Shown piece after piece: positions 20,595 to 21,488 of a stretch of DNA of 21,488 bases; positions within the stretch are counted from its first letter, which is position 1; each line of letters begins with the position of its first letter. The DNA lies in the IMG/VR virus record IMGVR_UViG_3300006790_000135, positions 1 to 21,488 of that record. The stretch is one strand, 5' to 3'. This DNA is from a virus. A program made the position numbers and the translations under genes. The notes beneath the pieces were generated by a model, which saw only the letters and a program-made list of their open reading frames with translations, was not told the DNA's origin and did no database searches.

Positions 20595-21488
20595 TGAAAA
20601 TTTTAAATAGACCAATGTTTAGAATGGGTGGCCCTATCAAAGAAGGGATTATGTCTGGCATAAAAGAACCAAGGCAAAGATATCAAGATGCTGGTCAAGT
20701 ATTTAAAAATGTTCAATCTGTTTTAGAAGAGGGGGCAGCTGCTGATCCAGCAGTTTTAAACGAAGCAGCTAAACTAGGTATTGGAAATCCATTTAGAGTA
20801 CAAGAATTTAGACCTTACATGAAAAAGGTTGTTACAAAACCTACGGTTTTAGACGACAACTCTATAGATTCAATAACTTTAAATGAAGATTTTACGACAA
20901 CTGTAAGAAATCCAGAAACTGGAGTACTGGAATATTCAGCTCCTTCGGGACTATCTCTTGAAGCTCAAGCTGCATTAAACCGTATATCAGCTACTGAATA
21001 TGCAAAACTTAAAAAAGCAGAAGAGGACGCTAAAAACCTTAAATCAAAAGCAGATGGCACTGTAATTACAGGAGGTAAATCTCCATTTGCATACACCTTA
21101 GATGCACCAAAAGATATTAATAACAAAAACAAAGATGTAGTTAGACCGGAATCAATTGTTGAAGATAAAAAAACAAGAGTAAACAAAATATTAGAATCAT
21201 TAGGATATGACCGTGCACAGAAAAATGCATTGTACGATGCAATGATTAAAGCAGGTCAAAGAATATCTAGAAAAGGCTTGAGCGCAGACAACTTAGTCTC
21301 AGATGTTATTGCAGAAACAAGTCAATCGTATGACAAACCAGAAAAATTAAGAGAGGCTGCAAACTTAATGGATGTTCAACAAACATTAGATATTGAAAAA
21401 ATTGAAAAACAAAACGAACTTAAGAAAAACGCTTATGAAGAAAAAGAAGCATACTTAACTGGCATTTTAGGTGACGCTGATTTAGCAA
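20594..21488 (+). CDS. Probable internal virion protein with MFRMGG start (partial)
   Basis: ATG at 20594 overlaps the upstream stop as TAATG and has GGAG a few bases before. The frame stays open for 298 codons to the window end, so the protein is cut off. It starts KILNRPMFRMGGPIKEGIMSGIKEPRQRY, a sequence known to me at the N-terminus of large proteins in pelagiphage-type phages. The rest is charged, Lys/Glu/Asn-rich and helical (EYAKLKKAEEDAKNLKSK at about 133-150 and a long helix near the end, EKIEKQNELKKN). No catalytic motif is seen in this part. Role as internal or ejected protein is inferred; the C-terminal half would decide whether it carries a lytic transglycosylase or other domain. 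Confidence 0.75.
   Translation, partial: MKILNRPMFRMGGPIKEGIMSGIKEPRQRYQDAGQVFKNVQSVLEEGAAADPAVLNEAAKLGIGNPFRVQEFRPYMKKVVTKPTVLDDNSIDSITLNEDFTTTVRNPETGVLEYSAPSGLSLEAQAALNRISATEYAKLKKAEEDAKNLKSKADGTVITGGKSPFAYTLDAPKDINNKNKDVVRPESIVEDKKTRVNKILESLGYDRAQKNALYDAMIKAGQRISRKGLSADNLVSDVIAETSQSYDKPEKLREAANLMDVQQTLDIEKIEKQNELKKNAYEEKEAYLTGILGDADLA

Noticed and set aside
1-21488. tRNA or other structured RNA genes
   Set aside because: No cloverleaf-like arrangement or GTTCRA-type arm was found between genes; intergenic space is too short.

Overview
The window reads as part of the late, virion-building region of an AT-rich tailed bacteriophage, most likely a marine podovirus-type phage of the kind that infects SAR11 or similar low-GC marine bacteria. 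The reasons are the AT-biased codon use, the single-strand arrangement of every convincing gene, tight overlapping junctions, and structural proteins of types I know from marine podoviruses: an adaptor, a P22 gp4-like neck protein, MAHFAEL- and ASSYTPLGVELM-type fibre proteins, and internal proteins carrying MFRMGG or ARLSVNEF motifs. The host is inferred. No integrase, replication, lysis or tRNA gene is visible.

Layout: (1) 1-63, the last codons of an upstream gene (probably the major capsid protein, by position) and a strong intrinsic terminator. (2) 76-2917, small virion protein, gp4-like neck protein, unassigned structural protein and adaptor. (3) 2935-8200, six appendage or fibre-type proteins, including one with a cupredoxin-like head and Trp-Gly and LTGxxATSAVG repeats, and a 651-residue glycine-rich protein built of two tandem domains. 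(4) 8223-14444, a compact island of eleven genes: ten predicted 2-oxoglutarate/Fe(II) oxygenases and one arginase-like metallohydrolase candidate. (5) 14464-16641, a large beta-rich tail hub or nozzle-type protein. (6) 16641-21488, small virion genes and three probable internal or ejection proteins, the last running off the window. No gene-free stretch exceeds 300 bases.

The most interesting part is the oxygenase island. It sits between the glycine-rich fibre gene and the tail hub gene. It is preceded by a near-consensus sigma70-type promoter inside the end of the fibre gene, whose predicted start lies about 3 nt before the first oxygenase ATG (nearly leaderless). Inside the island most starts lack strong Shine-Dalgarno sites and junctions are ATGA or longer overlaps, whereas the structural genes have strong AGGAG-type sites and TAATG junctions. 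This suggests a separately acquired, separately transcribed module. Six oxygenases carry H-x-H...H...R/K signatures and four carry H-x-D...H signatures. Substrates cannot be read from sequence; modification of virion proteins, host proteins or envelope molecules are all open possibilities.
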